A stretch of DNA of 64,000 bases, taken from Branchipolynoe longqiensis (taxonomy: Eukaryota; Annelida; Polychaeta; Phyllodocida; Polynoidae). Under the pieces are notes generated by a model. The model had not been told where the DNA came from, made no database searches, and saw only the letters and a list, made by a program, of their open reading frames with translations. The translations under genes and the position numbers were made by a program. Of this stretch, positions 1 to 10,170 are shown piece by piece. The stretch lies in assembly GCA_030323885.1 (NCBI GenBank), contig JASIRB010004037.1, forward strand, positions 99,634 through 163,633, written 5' to 3'. Each line of letters opens with the position of its first letter. Within the stretch, counting starts at the first letter, position 1.

Positions 1-299
1 TCCTCTTCTTCTCTTCCTTCGGCTTCTCAGCGCTTCTCTATACGGAAAAGGGAATAAGGCTACTCTAGTAATATCCTAAGTGATGTACGAATGATGCATC
101 TATATCCATTACAGGGATAGAAATACATAGCTTGCCCTAAATCCGTACATCAGAGGGTACAGCTTATTCTGAATATAACTATCAAATGTCAATGTCATAT
201 CCTGCCATCAACCCTGGCATTAGATTACATAGCTTAGCCCTCCCACTCCTCCATCTTTCTAATGAATTTAAAGATGGCGCCGTCCTCACCAGGAATGTA
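1..299. other. no feature recognised
   Basis: I see no open frame, repeat or RNA signature of note. A TTAA-bounded MITE begins at its right edge. Confidence 0.4.
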
Positions 300-586
300 T
301 TAAAGTTGCCTAGTCCGATAAAGCATAACATTTTCAAAAGCAAAGCACTGATCTATATTTGAACCTACATGTCCAACGTATATGCTGGTGCACTTATTAA
401 GTATTTCTTGCTATTTATAAGGGAATACTAAGTCAATTTAATTAAACATGTTACTGCTGAAGCCTATGGCAACAAGAATTTGGCATGGCAACAAGAATTT
501 GGCATGCCAACAAGAATTTGGCATGTTTAGACTACACTTTAAATGTCCCAAAGTTAGCCATTTTAAATCAAAGTTACTTCGAGTTT
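300..586 (+). mobile_element. TTAA-MITE family, fragment
   Basis: The left end reads TTAAAGTTGCCTAGTCCGAT, the terminal repeat of a family found about eleven times in this window (best copies 15176-15524, 40508-40861, 55638-56020). The copy stops near 586, where the 3' tail of a minus-strand LINE begins, so it is truncated. A triplicated 'GGCATG..CAACAAGAATTT' motif at 468-525 is a local expansion absent from the other copies. Confidence 0.65.
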
Positions 587-1743
587 ATGTCATCATCATC
601 ATGCTGTTGGTTGCGATGCGACAAAGACTGCTTTCATTACTTGACTGCCAATCTCCATTTAGCTCTCTGCTGTGAGAGTTGCGTCCATGAGTCGGTCTTA
701 ATGTCTCTCAGCTTCAGGTTTCTCTTGATGGTATCCTTGAACCAGAGATGAGGGCGCCCTCTCTTTCTGTAGCCAGAAGACAGTTGAGAATAGAGGATCT
801 GCTTTGGTAGCCTGTCTGATGACATCCTCATGAGGTGTCCAGTCCACCGGAGATTCTTTTTGATCAGAAGATCTTCCATAGAGGGCAGCCCCGTTCGTTC
901 GAGTATTTCCTTATTTGTCAGTTTGTCCTTCCAGGTTAGCCTCATGATTGAACGCAGATGTCGCATCATGAAGGCATGCAGCTTTTTCACCTGTCGTCTG
1001 TACACTGTCCAGGCCTCGGCTCCGTATAGTAGGGTGGATAGCACGATTGCACGGTAGATCTTACCTTTGACCCAAATGGACACATGGTGGTTGTTCCAGA
1101 GTCTCTGGCATAGTCGGCCGAAAGATGTGCTAGCTTTGGCCATCCTCCTCCGTATTTCAGCATCAATGTGTCCATCGCTTGATATAGTGCTTCCGAGATA
1201 GGTGAATTCCGGAACAGAGTTCAGCTTGTTTCCGTCAACCATGATCTCCTCCTCTCGGGTTCTTGTAGAGTTGGGTTGGTACAGCACCTCCGTCTTCTTG
1301 ATGTTAATCTTCAGGCCAAACTTCTTTGATGCATCGGAGAAAGCGTCCACTATTTTCTGGATCTCTTCAGCAGAGTGGGCAACCAGTGCACTGTCATCTG
1401 CGAATAGTAGCTCTCTCACCAGTATCTGAGTAGTCTTGGTCTTCGCTCTGAAGTGTGCGACATTGAATAGGTCAGCGCTCTGTCTGGACTGTATATAGAT
1501 GCCATCCCCCATGTCTCGGAAAGCCTTGTCAAGCATTGCTGATAGGAAGATGGAGAAGAGCGTGGGGGCCAGTACACAACCTTGCTTGACCCCATTGGTA
1601 ACCCCGAACGATTCCGAGACTTCCCCTCCAGCACTAACGTTCGCCATCATTCCTGTATGTAACATTTCATGAAAGCTGCCTGCAAAAGTGTTGAAGTGCT
1701 GCTGGCTTTTGCAAGTTACCAGCGGCACTCTCTCGGGGAGCAA
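587..1743 (-). pseudogene. non-LTR retrotransposon reverse transcriptase, 5'-truncated
   Basis: A minus-strand frame of 368 codons (1743 down to 637) encodes the C-terminal two thirds of a non-LTR reverse transcriptase. It shows the GVKQGCVLAPTLF block, an FADD active-site motif (LLFADDSALVAHS), a FTYLGSTISSDG block and the LLYGAEAW / LRWTGHLMRM C-terminal signatures. The RT N-terminus and the endonuclease are missing, as usual for 5'-truncated copies. After the stop lies a short CATCATCAT tail (590-604), the kind of microsatellite 3' end seen in RTE- and CR1-like elements. Clade assignment is uncertain. The frame is open, but no full element is present, so this copy cannot move by itself. 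Confidence 0.85.
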
Positions 1744-1836
1744 ATAGAGATTTCACACAGGCAAGAACATGTCAAGACAGGCGCAAAACTATTTGTCCCT
1801 GCACTGGCTGGTCGGGAGATGTTGGGAGTTGGGAGT

Positions 1837-2158
1837 GTTTCTGTGACACACACACACAGACACACAGTTCTCTGTGTGTCTGTGTGTGTATCTCTGTGTC
1901 TGTGTGTGTGTGTGTCACAGAAACACAGAGACACACACACACACACAGACACAGAGATACACACACAGACACACACACCGCAACAGAGACACAAAGACAC
2001 AGAGACACAGACACACACAGAGACACAGAGACACAACACAGAGACACACACACACAGACACACACATAGAGACACAGAGACACACCCAGAGAGACACAGA
2101 GACACACACAGAGACACCCACACACAGACACACACAGAGACACAGAGACACATACAGC
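1837..2158. repeat. CACAGA/GTGTCT simple repeat with a large hairpin
   Basis: A low-complexity tract of CA dinucleotides punctuated by GA (CACAGAGACA words). The strand composition flips: 1870-1912 is TG-rich and 1930-1975 is CA-rich. The two halves are reverse complements over about 43 bp, including the interrupting GATACAC / GTGTATC words, so the tract can fold into a long hairpin. Open frames through it on both strands follow from the repeat and are not genes. Confidence 0.85.
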
Positions 2159-2503
2159 TGCTATGGAGAGAGAAGCGACGACAGCTTCACGACAAAGACG
2201 ACACCTTAACGACAAAGACAACACCGTATCGACACTGGACCGACAGCGTAGCGACAAGCGAGCGACATCGCCTGTCGTCGCCTGTCGTCGAAGTTTTTCA
2301 ACATGTCCAAAACGCCGACGACAATCCGGCGACAGGCGAGAAAATGGAGGTGATGCGGAGGTGTCGCGGCGACAATCTGGCGACAATCAGGCGACAATCA
2401 GGCGACAATCAGGCGACACCCGACGACACTCGACGACAGACCGGAAGTTGCTGTCGCTGGGCTGTCGTCGAGGCTTGTCGTCGTAGTGTGACTGCAACAT
2501 AAC
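2159..2503. mobile_element. CGAC-rich element, truncated copy
   Basis: The segment is dominated by CGAC/GTCG words and ends with GTCGTCGTAGTGTGACTGC. That matches the terminal repeat of the complete CGAC-rich element at 40858-41384 (GTCGTCGTAGTGTGACAGCC). It also shares the internal words ATGTCCAAAACGCC(GACGACA) and GAAAATGGAGGTG. The opposite terminus is absent, replaced by the CA-repeat tract. No protein function is implied by the open frames. Confidence 0.6.
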
Positions 2504-2552
2504 ACACGCAGGACTGTGTGTGAAGTGCCGGCCTGAGTAGGCCGCCTCTGGC

Positions 2553-3051
2553 CCGGTGTCGCGGTTTCAGCTGACTGCCGTTTTCAGCTGACTGTCAGTT
2601 TCATGCGCATGCGTCAAAATCGAACAGCATCGTCACTAACCTTATAAATTTAATATAATGTTTTTGGTAAAGATCTTTTCTATATGTGTACCAAGAGGTT
2701 TGTTTCTAGGTGGTGTGGTTTTAGAGATATTTCACTTTTCCTGTATTTTCTGTATGAAGATTGCTCACGACCATTGACAATGCCTTGAGTTTGACAGTGC
2801 GCGCAGTGCAAAAGATTGGTTTTATTCAAAATTAATAGAAATCAAGAACCCTAACCGTATAAATTTAATATAATCTTTTTGGTAAAGATGTTTTCTATAT
2901 ATGTGTACCAAGCGATTTGTTAATAGGTGGTGTGGTTTTAGAGATATTTCACATTTTCTGTATGAAGTTTGCTCACGACCATTGACAATGCCTTGAGTTT
3001 GAGTCTATGCAGTCAGCTGAAAATGGCAGTCAGCTGAAACCGCGACACCGG
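2553..3051. mobile_element. non-autonomous TIR element A (internal-module family)
   Basis: Terminal inverted repeats of about 42 bp with one mismatch bound a 499-bp element. The left end is CCGGTGTCGCGGTTTCAGCT and the right end is its reverse complement, and each end holds two copies of TTTCAGCTGACTG. Inside, a module of about 200 bp is repeated in tandem (CCCTAACCGTATAAATTTAATATAATC, then the GGTGGTGTGGTTTTAGAGATATTTCAC stretch, then TGAAGATTGCTCACGACCATTGACAATG). The same module recurs in elements at 17271-18056 and 32222-32790, which have other termini. No transposase is encoded. Confidence 0.8.
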
Positions 3052-3300
3052 ATGGTGCCGGTTCAGCTGTGAACTGGCGCTGGGAAAAGGAGCGTGGTGT
3101 AGCATGTGGTATTATTGTCCATTGCAATGGATGAGACTCAAGTTGGCGGAGAGATATAAAAGGAGAGTGGAGGGAGTGAGGAGAGTTGGTGAGCTATCCT
3201 CAACCCGGAGGACGATACTTGCCTTACTGTGTGACAGCTCTAAACAAAAAAACTAAACTAAATAAAATATGAATAGCTACACGTTGCTTAGTTGACAGTG
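3052..3300 (+). other. possible solo LTR or promoter unit
   Basis: A compact unit holds a TATA-like box (AGATATAAAAGG, 3153-3164) and, about 100 bp later, AATAAA (3261-3266). It flanks element A on the right; GC-rich sequence of similar character (2505-2552) flanks it on the left, as if element A inserted into it. TATA and polyadenylation signal spacing of this sort is typical of LTRs, but I could not find convincing TG...CA ends or a target duplication. Confidence 0.3.
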
Positions 3301-3345
3301 TGTCACTGTATACAACCACCTCGTGACATCTGTCCATGCCGGACT

Positions 3346-4076
3346 TGTACCCCACAGAACATGGTTTGTCTTGTACCACACAGAACATGGTGTGTCTTAT
3401 ACCACACAGAACATGATGTGTATTGTACCCCACAGAACATGGTGTGTCTTGTACAACACAGAACATGGTGTGTCTTGTACCACACAGAACATGGTGTGTC
3501 TTGTACCACACAGAACATGGTGTTTTTGTACCCCACAGAACATGGTGTGTCTTGTACCACACTGAACATGGTGTTCTTGGACCGCACAGAACATAGTGTC
3601 TCTTGTACCACACAGGACATTGTGTGTCTTGTACCCCACAGGACATGGTGTGTCTTGTACCATACATAGCATGGTGTGTCTTGTACCACACAGAACATTG
3701 TGTGTCTTGTGCCCCACAGAACATTGTGTGTCTTGTGCCCCACAGAACATGGTGTGTCTTGTACCCCACAGAACATGGTGTTATTGTACCCCACAGAACA
3801 TGGTGTGTCTTGTACCCCACAGAACATGGTGTTATTGTACCCCACATAACATGGTGTGTCTTGTGCCCGACATGACATGGTGTGTCTTGTACCCCACAGG
3901 ACTTGGTGTGTCTTGTACCCCAAAGAACATGGTGTGTCTTGTACCCCACAGAACATGGTGTGTCTTGTACCCCACAAAACATGGTGTGTCTTGTACCACA
4001 CAGAACATGGTGTGTCTTGTACCACACAGAACATGGTGTGTCTTGTACCCCACAGAACATGGTGTCTTGTACCACT
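3346..4076. repeat. 26-bp minisatellite, about 28 copies
   Basis: Tandem units of the form CCCCACAGAACATGGTGTGT + CTTGTA, 26 bp long, with some 23-25 bp variants (for example around 3520, 3570, 3780 and 3830). No frame of the unit carries a stop, so long frames with a 26-residue period stay open on both strands. These are products of the repeat, not genes. Confidence 0.9.
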
Positions 4077-4146
4077 GAGCTTCCATTTTCTTTTTTCTGG
4101 TGACACTCAAGGCCCCCACACAGCCACTTGACCCGCAGTACATGCA

Positions 4147-4545
4147 TACAGTCACAGTTGTATCGCATGGCAACTTTAAATCGCTGTAACATAACCAAAG
4201 CAACATTTCTTATTTACAATTATCGCTTCAAAGGGGCTATAACATGACAAAAACAACTTTGCTTATTCACACTTATTACTTTAAAGGAGCTGTAACATGA
4301 CTAAATCAACTTTAGTTATTCACAATTATTACTTTAAAGGGGCTGTAGCATGAGCAAAGCATCATTACTTATTCACACTTATTACTTTAAAGTGGATGTA
4401 ACATGACCAAAGGAAAATTATGTATTCACACTTATTACTTTAAAGGGGCTGTAACATGTCTAAATCAACTTTAGTTATTCACAATTATTACTTTAAAGGG
4501 GCTGTAGCATGACCAAAGCAATATTACGTGTTCACAGTTATTAGG
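4147..4545. repeat. 53-bp tandem repeat, seven copies
   Basis: The word TGTAACATGA (or a one-base variant) recurs with its AACAT(A/G) core at 4188, 4241, 4294, 4347, 4400, 4453 and 4506, an exact 53-bp period. Each unit also holds TTATTCACA(C/A)TTATTACTTTAAA. Confidence 0.9.
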
Positions 4546-4649
4546 ATCAATGTATACAATTATGACTATATGGCTATTGGTGTTATTCAGCCATAATGAC
4601 TGTCCTCGGTGATGGATGTCAGGGCATAATTTAAGAAAGAGGTCAACAA

Positions 4650-4856
4650 AGCCTGTATGCAGCATTTCGGTGTGCTCACCAACATTAATTGTTGCATGTT
4701 TTCACCACAAATATCTTCAAAGTTAACCTTTTACAATGTAAGTTACTTCGAACTAAGGCATGGTAGATTATGCTGATCACCCTAATAATATATATCTATG
4801 TGTATTATATAGATATATTTTGCACTCTCAAAACTATCCGATTATACACCTTTAAG
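4650..4856. mobile_element. TTAA-MITE family, fragment
   Basis: The right end (AAACTATCCGATTATACACCTTTAAG) and the internal words AAGTTACTTCGAACTAAGG and GGTAGATTATGCTGATCA match the inner and terminal sequence of the TTAA-bounded family. The left end is missing. Confidence 0.55.
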
Positions 4857-4857
4857 T

Positions 4858-5045
4858 GAGGGAAATTTCAATTGGGGAAAATTGGTCTTCCCCATTCCAC
4901 TGCTCCTTGTCCTATCCTAGTAATGTTGAGTGCCAGGCTAGGTGGCAACAAGCATAAAGTCTTTGGTTTGACTTGGCATGAGATTGAACCCGCAATCTCC
5001 CACACAGGAGGTGAGCACTCTATTCAATTGGTCAGCCGGAATTCT
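4858..5045 (-). mobile_element. tRNA-derived SINE, tail type B
   Basis: Read on the minus strand it has a tRNA-like head (GGTTGAACC-type B box, GCGGGTTCAATCTC), the family body CCAAGTCAAACCAAAGACTT and the type B tail (AAGGAGCAGTGGAATG...GAAATTTCCCT). Type B copies lack the longer type A tail found at, for example, 31468-31773. Confidence 0.7.
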
Positions 5046-5309
5046 ATGGTAAAGATGGTCATAACGCCCTGTCTTACTCTTGGTAAGGCTTACTGAGGTG
5101 TTATTTATGTCTTAAAGATTGATTCAATAAACTGCAATGGTTTAGCGACAGTTAGAAAGTTAGTATGACAATTAATTCCCCATGCCATCACCTGACAATT
5201 TTGATTTCAACCACTGTGTATAACTTACAGCGTTTTCGGTCAGTTGTTCTCATACCATGTTTATGTGGTGTGGGAGGTTAAAAATCCATTGGGTGGGTAA
5301 AAGTGTACG

Positions 5310-7125
5310 TTTTTTTAATGTTTTTTTTTTATTGAGGCTGTATTTATACTGTCCATAGCATGTAAGCCCTGGTACCCAGGCTTGTTTTCAATGCTGGCCA
5401 GCTGTAGTTTTGGTATTGTCTTACCAGGCAGTAGCTGCTGATAAGTTATTTGATTGTCTGCATTTCAGTAGCAGATAGATAGTCTGTTGGTATGTTTAGT
5501 AGTCTATGTTAGTTTTTTTGGGGGCCCTCTTGGCATTGTATTTTTGTTCTATTCTTATTACTATGTTAGTTGTTTTCTTAAGGTTCTATGTTAGTGTTTT
5601 GGGGTTTTCTTGGGAAGAGTTTTCTGTTTTTTTCTACTTAATTCTATACTAGCCTATTTTATTTACATGTCCATAGGCCTGTACATAATAGGTGGTTGAG
5701 TTATGTTTGTTTGAATTTGATTTGACTTATATTGTTGTTAGATATGTTATCTGGCTTTTATATTTCTGGTTGTCCCGCCCTGGGCTGTCCAGTTGGGGGC
5801 CGTGACATATCACCTGCCCCCTTGTGGTGCAGTTCAGTTGGGGTTTCCAGTTTTTATTTTGCACAGATATTTTTTGTATGTTTTTAGGTCAGGGATTTGT
5901 CTTTCTTTCACCGTTTGGGCATTCCATGCCTTGGCGGCCATTTCCAGCGTGCTCCTTTCATGGGCTTTGATTCGGCTTCTGGTCTGCCTTAGTAGTGGTG
6001 CCTTGCTTGCTCTGGTGTCCCTTAGTGGTTGGGTTAGACGCTTAATGTCTTGGCTATATCCATATGCTAATGTTTTTAGGTGGATTATTCTTCTGTTTTC
6101 TAGTAGCTTTACTTTAGTTCTTTTGTGTAGGTCATAAGTGGGGTGTAGTTTGTCTACTTTCAGGCAGATTTTTAGGGCCCTATTTTGTAATATCTGCAAT
6201 TTTTTTAGTAGCTCTTTTTTAGCACCCATGTAAATTACATCCCCATAGTCAAAGTAGGGGAGTACCATGCCTTTGAAGATTTTTATTGACATATCTTGTG
6301 TCATATAGTTTCTTAGTTTAGCAAATAGCCATAGTTTGTGGTTTACTTTTTGTATGATTTTTGTTACACACAGATTGTAGTTTAGCTGGCTATCTAGTTC
6401 TAGGCCTAGGTATTTGTAGTGATTTACACTTTCCAGTGTTTGGTTTCCTAGTGTACATTGTAGGTTTCTTCCTGTGATTGCTGTATGTGAGAAGAGTACA
6501 GTTTTAGATTTATTTGCATTGATGGTTATTTTATTGGATTCACACCAGCCATCCAGCTTTAGCAGGAGGTTGTTCAGTTTGGTTGCTATCTCCTCTACTG
6601 TGCTTCCTTCTGCATATACGACAGTGTCATCCGCATATAGCTGGAGACATTCTGTCTCCAGCCATTTTTCTAGGTCGTTTATGTATAGTATAAATAGTAG
6701 TGGTCCCAGGACTGATCCTTGGGGTACACCACAGGTGACAGTTTGTTGGTCTGAGAGTGTACCATTTACTTTAGTTTTTTGCTGTCTGTTGTTTAGGTAG
6801 CTTTTTATCCAGTTTATTGATTTGGATTTAATGCCCATGTTGTTTAATTTTCTTATTAATATACAGTGTCAAAGGCTTTGCTGAAGTCGATGAAGGCTGC
6901 TCCAACTAATTTCTTCTGGTTCAATGATGCCAGCACATCACTTGTTAGGTTTGCTATTGTTTTTGATGTGGAGTGTAGTTTTCTGAAACCTCCTTGCCTC
7001 TTGTTTAGTATATTGTTTTTTTCCAGGTGCTCATTTATGTGCCTGTGGAATATCTTTTCAATTAGCTTGCCTGGTGTTTGCAAGATTGATATTGGTCTGT
7101 AGTTCCCCATGTTTTGTTTGTCACA
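5310..7125 (-). pseudogene. CR1/Jockey-group LINE, reverse transcriptase and 3' UTR, 5'-truncated
   Basis: The RT is split over two minus-strand frames: 7110-6856 (NYRPISILQTPGKLIEKIF and FIDFSKAFDTV) and 6838-5834 ([30 protein letters not shown]). A frameshift near 6840-6855 breaks it. The YADD catalytic motif is intact. The endonuclease is absent (5' truncation). About 500 bp of 3' UTR follows, ending in a poly-T tract at 5311-5331, which is a poly-A tail on the element strand. The same 3' UTR recurs at 48721-49225, inserted in another LINE. Confidence 0.88.
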
Positions 7126-7602
7126 ACATGGTCATAACGCCCTGTCAAGATGGTCATAACGCCCACGTTCAGCCTTTCTATCAACCAATTGTATAATGGT
7201 GAAACAAAGACCATGCAGACTTATCCATGATAGACAGTATACATATTCATGAAAAAAATGTAGCATAATTTTGTATATAAATATCCAATTGAAGCAATGT
7301 GTATGTGCGGTTTTCCATCGATTTTAATAAATATACTTGGGTGACACACCAGCTGACAGTCGCCTTTACCTCCCACCTTCCCCGACCCCTTTCCACATCC
7401 CTCCCAAACCACACGTACACATTTTATACATCACTTACCAGAAATCGTTTAGGATCATTGTTCTCTGTTGACCACAACCTCTCTTATTTTGAATGTGATG
7501 ATCTCAATCTCGGAGTGGGCGGGCATCGACGCCTGGCTTACTCAACCCTGATGGCCGCCACTTCCGGTCTGTGGCATATATATCTATAACTATATATTAT
7601 AT
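7126..7602. other. unassigned sequence
   Basis: The phrase ATGGTCATAACGCC occurs at 5056, 7127 and 7147, on both sides of the LINE. The rest shows no gene. A GC-richer patch at 7490-7570 has no splice signals that I could tie to a coding frame. Confidence 0.3.
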
Positions 7603-7764
7603 GCAGTAAAACCTCGAAATCGACCGACCATGGGGCCGACTTTAAGTGGTCCATTTGGTGAGGTGGTCGGTTTAGATAGTTAGAATATCCTTACAATGGT
7701 ACTGTTGGGACACAAATAAAGTGGTCGATATGTGGAGGGGTCGGTATAGAGAGGTTTTAGTGTA
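7603..7764. mobile_element. short TIR MITE (CAGTAAAACCTC type)
   Basis: The left end CAGTAAAACCTCGAAATCGA and right end GGTATAGAGAGGTTTTAGTG are imperfect inverted repeats. It is about 160 bp. A second, reverse-oriented relative lies at 28041-28221. The termini resemble those of pogo/Tigger-type MITEs (family assignment is inference). Confidence 0.7.
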
Positions 7765-8180
7765 TATATATATATATATATATATATATCTTCGTTATAT
7801 GCAACCTCCTTTTGTCTCCACGCAAGATTTCACTCTTAATTATAGGAAGTAATAAGAAATGTATGATAAAGGTGGGTTGTACTTGTAGTGTAGAATATAG
7901 GGACATAACTATATATAGGGACATAACTATTTATATGCGTAAACTGTATATATATATATAATATATATAATATATATCACATGTAGTTATGTGACTATTC
8001 TCCATTATGGCCACTGCTGTTATGTATTTCCACTCCAATTCTTCCTACTTCCCGATTCTAGTGTGTGGTCACTACACGCCACTTCACTTATAATATCAGA
8101 TTTATATAGAAGTCACCTGACTGGCGTTGGGTGGCATTGTGTGAACGCGCAGCCCACCAGCTGAGTGAGGGGGTGACGTG
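7765..8180. other. AT-rich spacer with TA repeats
   Basis: It contains (TA)n near 7764-7788 and 7946-7975 and a duplicated 'TAGGGACATAACTATATA' at 7900-7930. A TATA-like TTTATATAG sits at 8101-8109, about 75 bp before the ATG of the candidate exon at 8181. Confidence 0.4.
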
Positions 8181-8253
8181 ATGAGTAATGGCACTCATCA
8201 CACCCACAAAGACAACCACTCAGGTGGGAAGCCTTTGATGAGGTTCCCCCCAG
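8181..8253 (+). CDS. possible 5' coding exon (unproven)
   Basis: An ATG at 8181 opens a short frame (MSNGTHHTHKDNHSGGKPLM, then RFPPG) in a GC-richer island. It meets a good donor, CCCAG|GTATGC, at 8253/8254; read through, the frame ends after ISSKRRR at a TGA. A TATA-like box lies about 75 bp upstream. It is on the strand of the myosin gene and could be its first exon. I find no homology and no linking exon between it and 15727, so this is a candidate only. Confidence 0.22.
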
Positions 8254-9150
8254 GTATGCCGGTTCCCATCAGCTCCAAGCGCAGGCGGTGACGCGTGCGC
8301 ACAGGGTTGGACGGGCGATGGTCTGGTGGCTGATGCCCCTGCTGGGAGAGTGCGGTATAGGCTGTGAAGGCGCGTTGTAATGTCCGAAAAGCTCAATGTG
8401 GGGTCTACTCACAATGTGACAGTTGGCCCTCAAGCTGAGGAAACATCGATTTAAACAAACATATTAAGTGCCTAATATTTCTCATGAGGAAAAGGAGAGA
8501 AAGTGGGCTGGCCTATTGTGTATTCTTGAGAAGAAATAAAATTCTATCAGTTAGCTTTTCTTGGTAGAAAATGTTGACTGTACTTTCCAAAAATTGTTTT
8601 AAAAAACTGTCAGATGATCGGGGACATTAACATTGTTGTAACGTTGCCGGTTATGCATTGTGATCTAAGATTATGCTTAGCCACATGTATGTGGTGCCAT
8701 CTCTTATATGCGACCTACTTTTGTTTCCACGCAATTTTGCATTTTGCATTTTGCAATATAGGAAATAATAGAAATATATGGTAAACGTGGATTGTAGTGT
8801 GGTGACCTGCCGTATGTCGCGCCAGTATCAGGATTAACTGCAGGGGGCACATTCGTTATTTATAATTGCAAAATGGGTTATATATACATATATACATAAT
8901 ATATGTATAGCTGGGGGGGGGGGGCACCACCAATGCGCCAAGGGGGAATAGATATATACAGTATATGTTCCCCTTGCATTTATACTCGTATAGTGCGTTA
9001 TACATCACATACACACAAATATATATACATATTATCCTGCATGACCTGTTTTCTCTTATCTTAATATCAGCAACAAATATATATATTGCTGATGTTGCCT
9101 CCTCTACGGTGATATTGCAATGCCCAACAAGTCCAATCCGATCAAATGCC
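8254..9150. other. spacer with G-run and dispersed repeat
   Basis: A G11 run at about 8920 is followed by a dispersed sequence (GTTCCCCTTGCATTTATACT, TAGTGCGTTATACATCACAT) at 8968-9015. It recurs reversed at 19795-19865 and forward at 61090-61140. No gene is seen. Confidence 0.4.
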
Positions 9151-9557
9151 CCAACGTGATGTCACATGTTGCGTCAGTTATATTAAAACAATGTGATGTC
9201 ACATGTTGCGTCAGTTATATTAAAACAAGGTGATGTCACATGTTGCATCAGCTATATTAAAACAATGTGATGTCACATGTTGCGTCAGTTTTATTAAAAC
9301 AATGTGATGTCACATGTTGCGTCAGTTATATTAAAACAATGTGATGTCACATGTTGTGTCAGTTATATTAAAACAAGGTGATGTCACATGTTGTGTCAGC
9401 TATATTAAAACAACGTGATGTCACATGTTGTGTCAGTTATATTAAAACAATGTGATGTCACATGTTGCATCAGTTATATTAAAACAACGTGATGTCACAT
9501 GTTGCGTCAGTTATATTAAAACAATGTGATGTCACATGTTGCATCAGTTATATTAAA
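9151..9557. repeat. 37-bp tandem repeat, eleven copies
   Basis: GTGATGTCACATGTTGCGTC recurs at 9156, 9193, 9230 and so on to 9526 at an exact 37-bp spacing, joined by AGTTATATTAAAACAA. Each unit carries TGATGTCA (one base from a CRE) and CACATGTT (an E-box-like core). Confidence 0.93.
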
Positions 9558-9847
9558 GATTCACGCTTTTGTTGTTCAGAATAAAGGTAATTACTAAAGC
9601 TAGATATGGGAATTTTGCCCCTCTAATAAGTCACTTCCGAGATACCAAAGTTGGTGTCCTCCTAGCCACTACTTGCCATGCTAGGTTGGGTATGAATACT
9701 TGTATACCTGAAGTAGTATTGTATTTAATGTGAAGCTCTTCTTGGCACAGTTGTGGAGATAGTTATTGGCACAATTATGCTGTAACCCAACTAATAATCA
9801 AATGTTAGAGATAAACCCTACAAAGGTTGGCTATCAGGTATTATGGT

Positions 9848-9958
9848 TGGTTGTTGGAGTTTTACGTCCAGGCAGCATCTAAGGTCATATCAGGACGGGT
9901 ACCGAATTGTGACAGTGTGCACTCATTGAGACTTTATAGTGCTGCCCTACTCACCAGG
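9848..9958 (-). mobile_element. SINE tail A fragment
   Basis: GGAGTTTTACGTCCAGGCAG and GTCATATCAGGACGGGTACC, then the GACAGTGTGCACTCA stretch, are the reverse complement of the type A SINE 3' end. The head is missing. Confidence 0.7.
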
Positions 9959-10170
9959 TACTATGTGTTTATACGTTCAATGTGACTTTCAAGTAAAGGG
10001 CCTATAGTGAAGGATATAATTAAGAGGGACAAGCGCCCTACTTCCGGCATATAAACACACCAGGTCGCAGCTCCCCCACCCTCGGGGACCAGCGGACATT
10101 GACTCTTAGTCCTCTCAGGCCTAAAATCTCATCTCTTCTCATGGAATACTACTTTTCTGGACATTGAAAA

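Noticed and set aside
1669..2502. A 277-codon frame through CA repeats and CGAC-rich DNA
   Set aside because: Simple repeat and TIR-element sequence; equal frames exist on the other strand.
3346..4076. CRISPR-like regular repeats
   Set aside because: Units are contiguous without unique spacers, and the DNA is eukaryotic; it is a minisatellite.
3224..4198. Long Cys/His-rich frames on both strands as genes
   Set aside because: They are repeat translations of a stop-free 26-bp unit, open in all frames.
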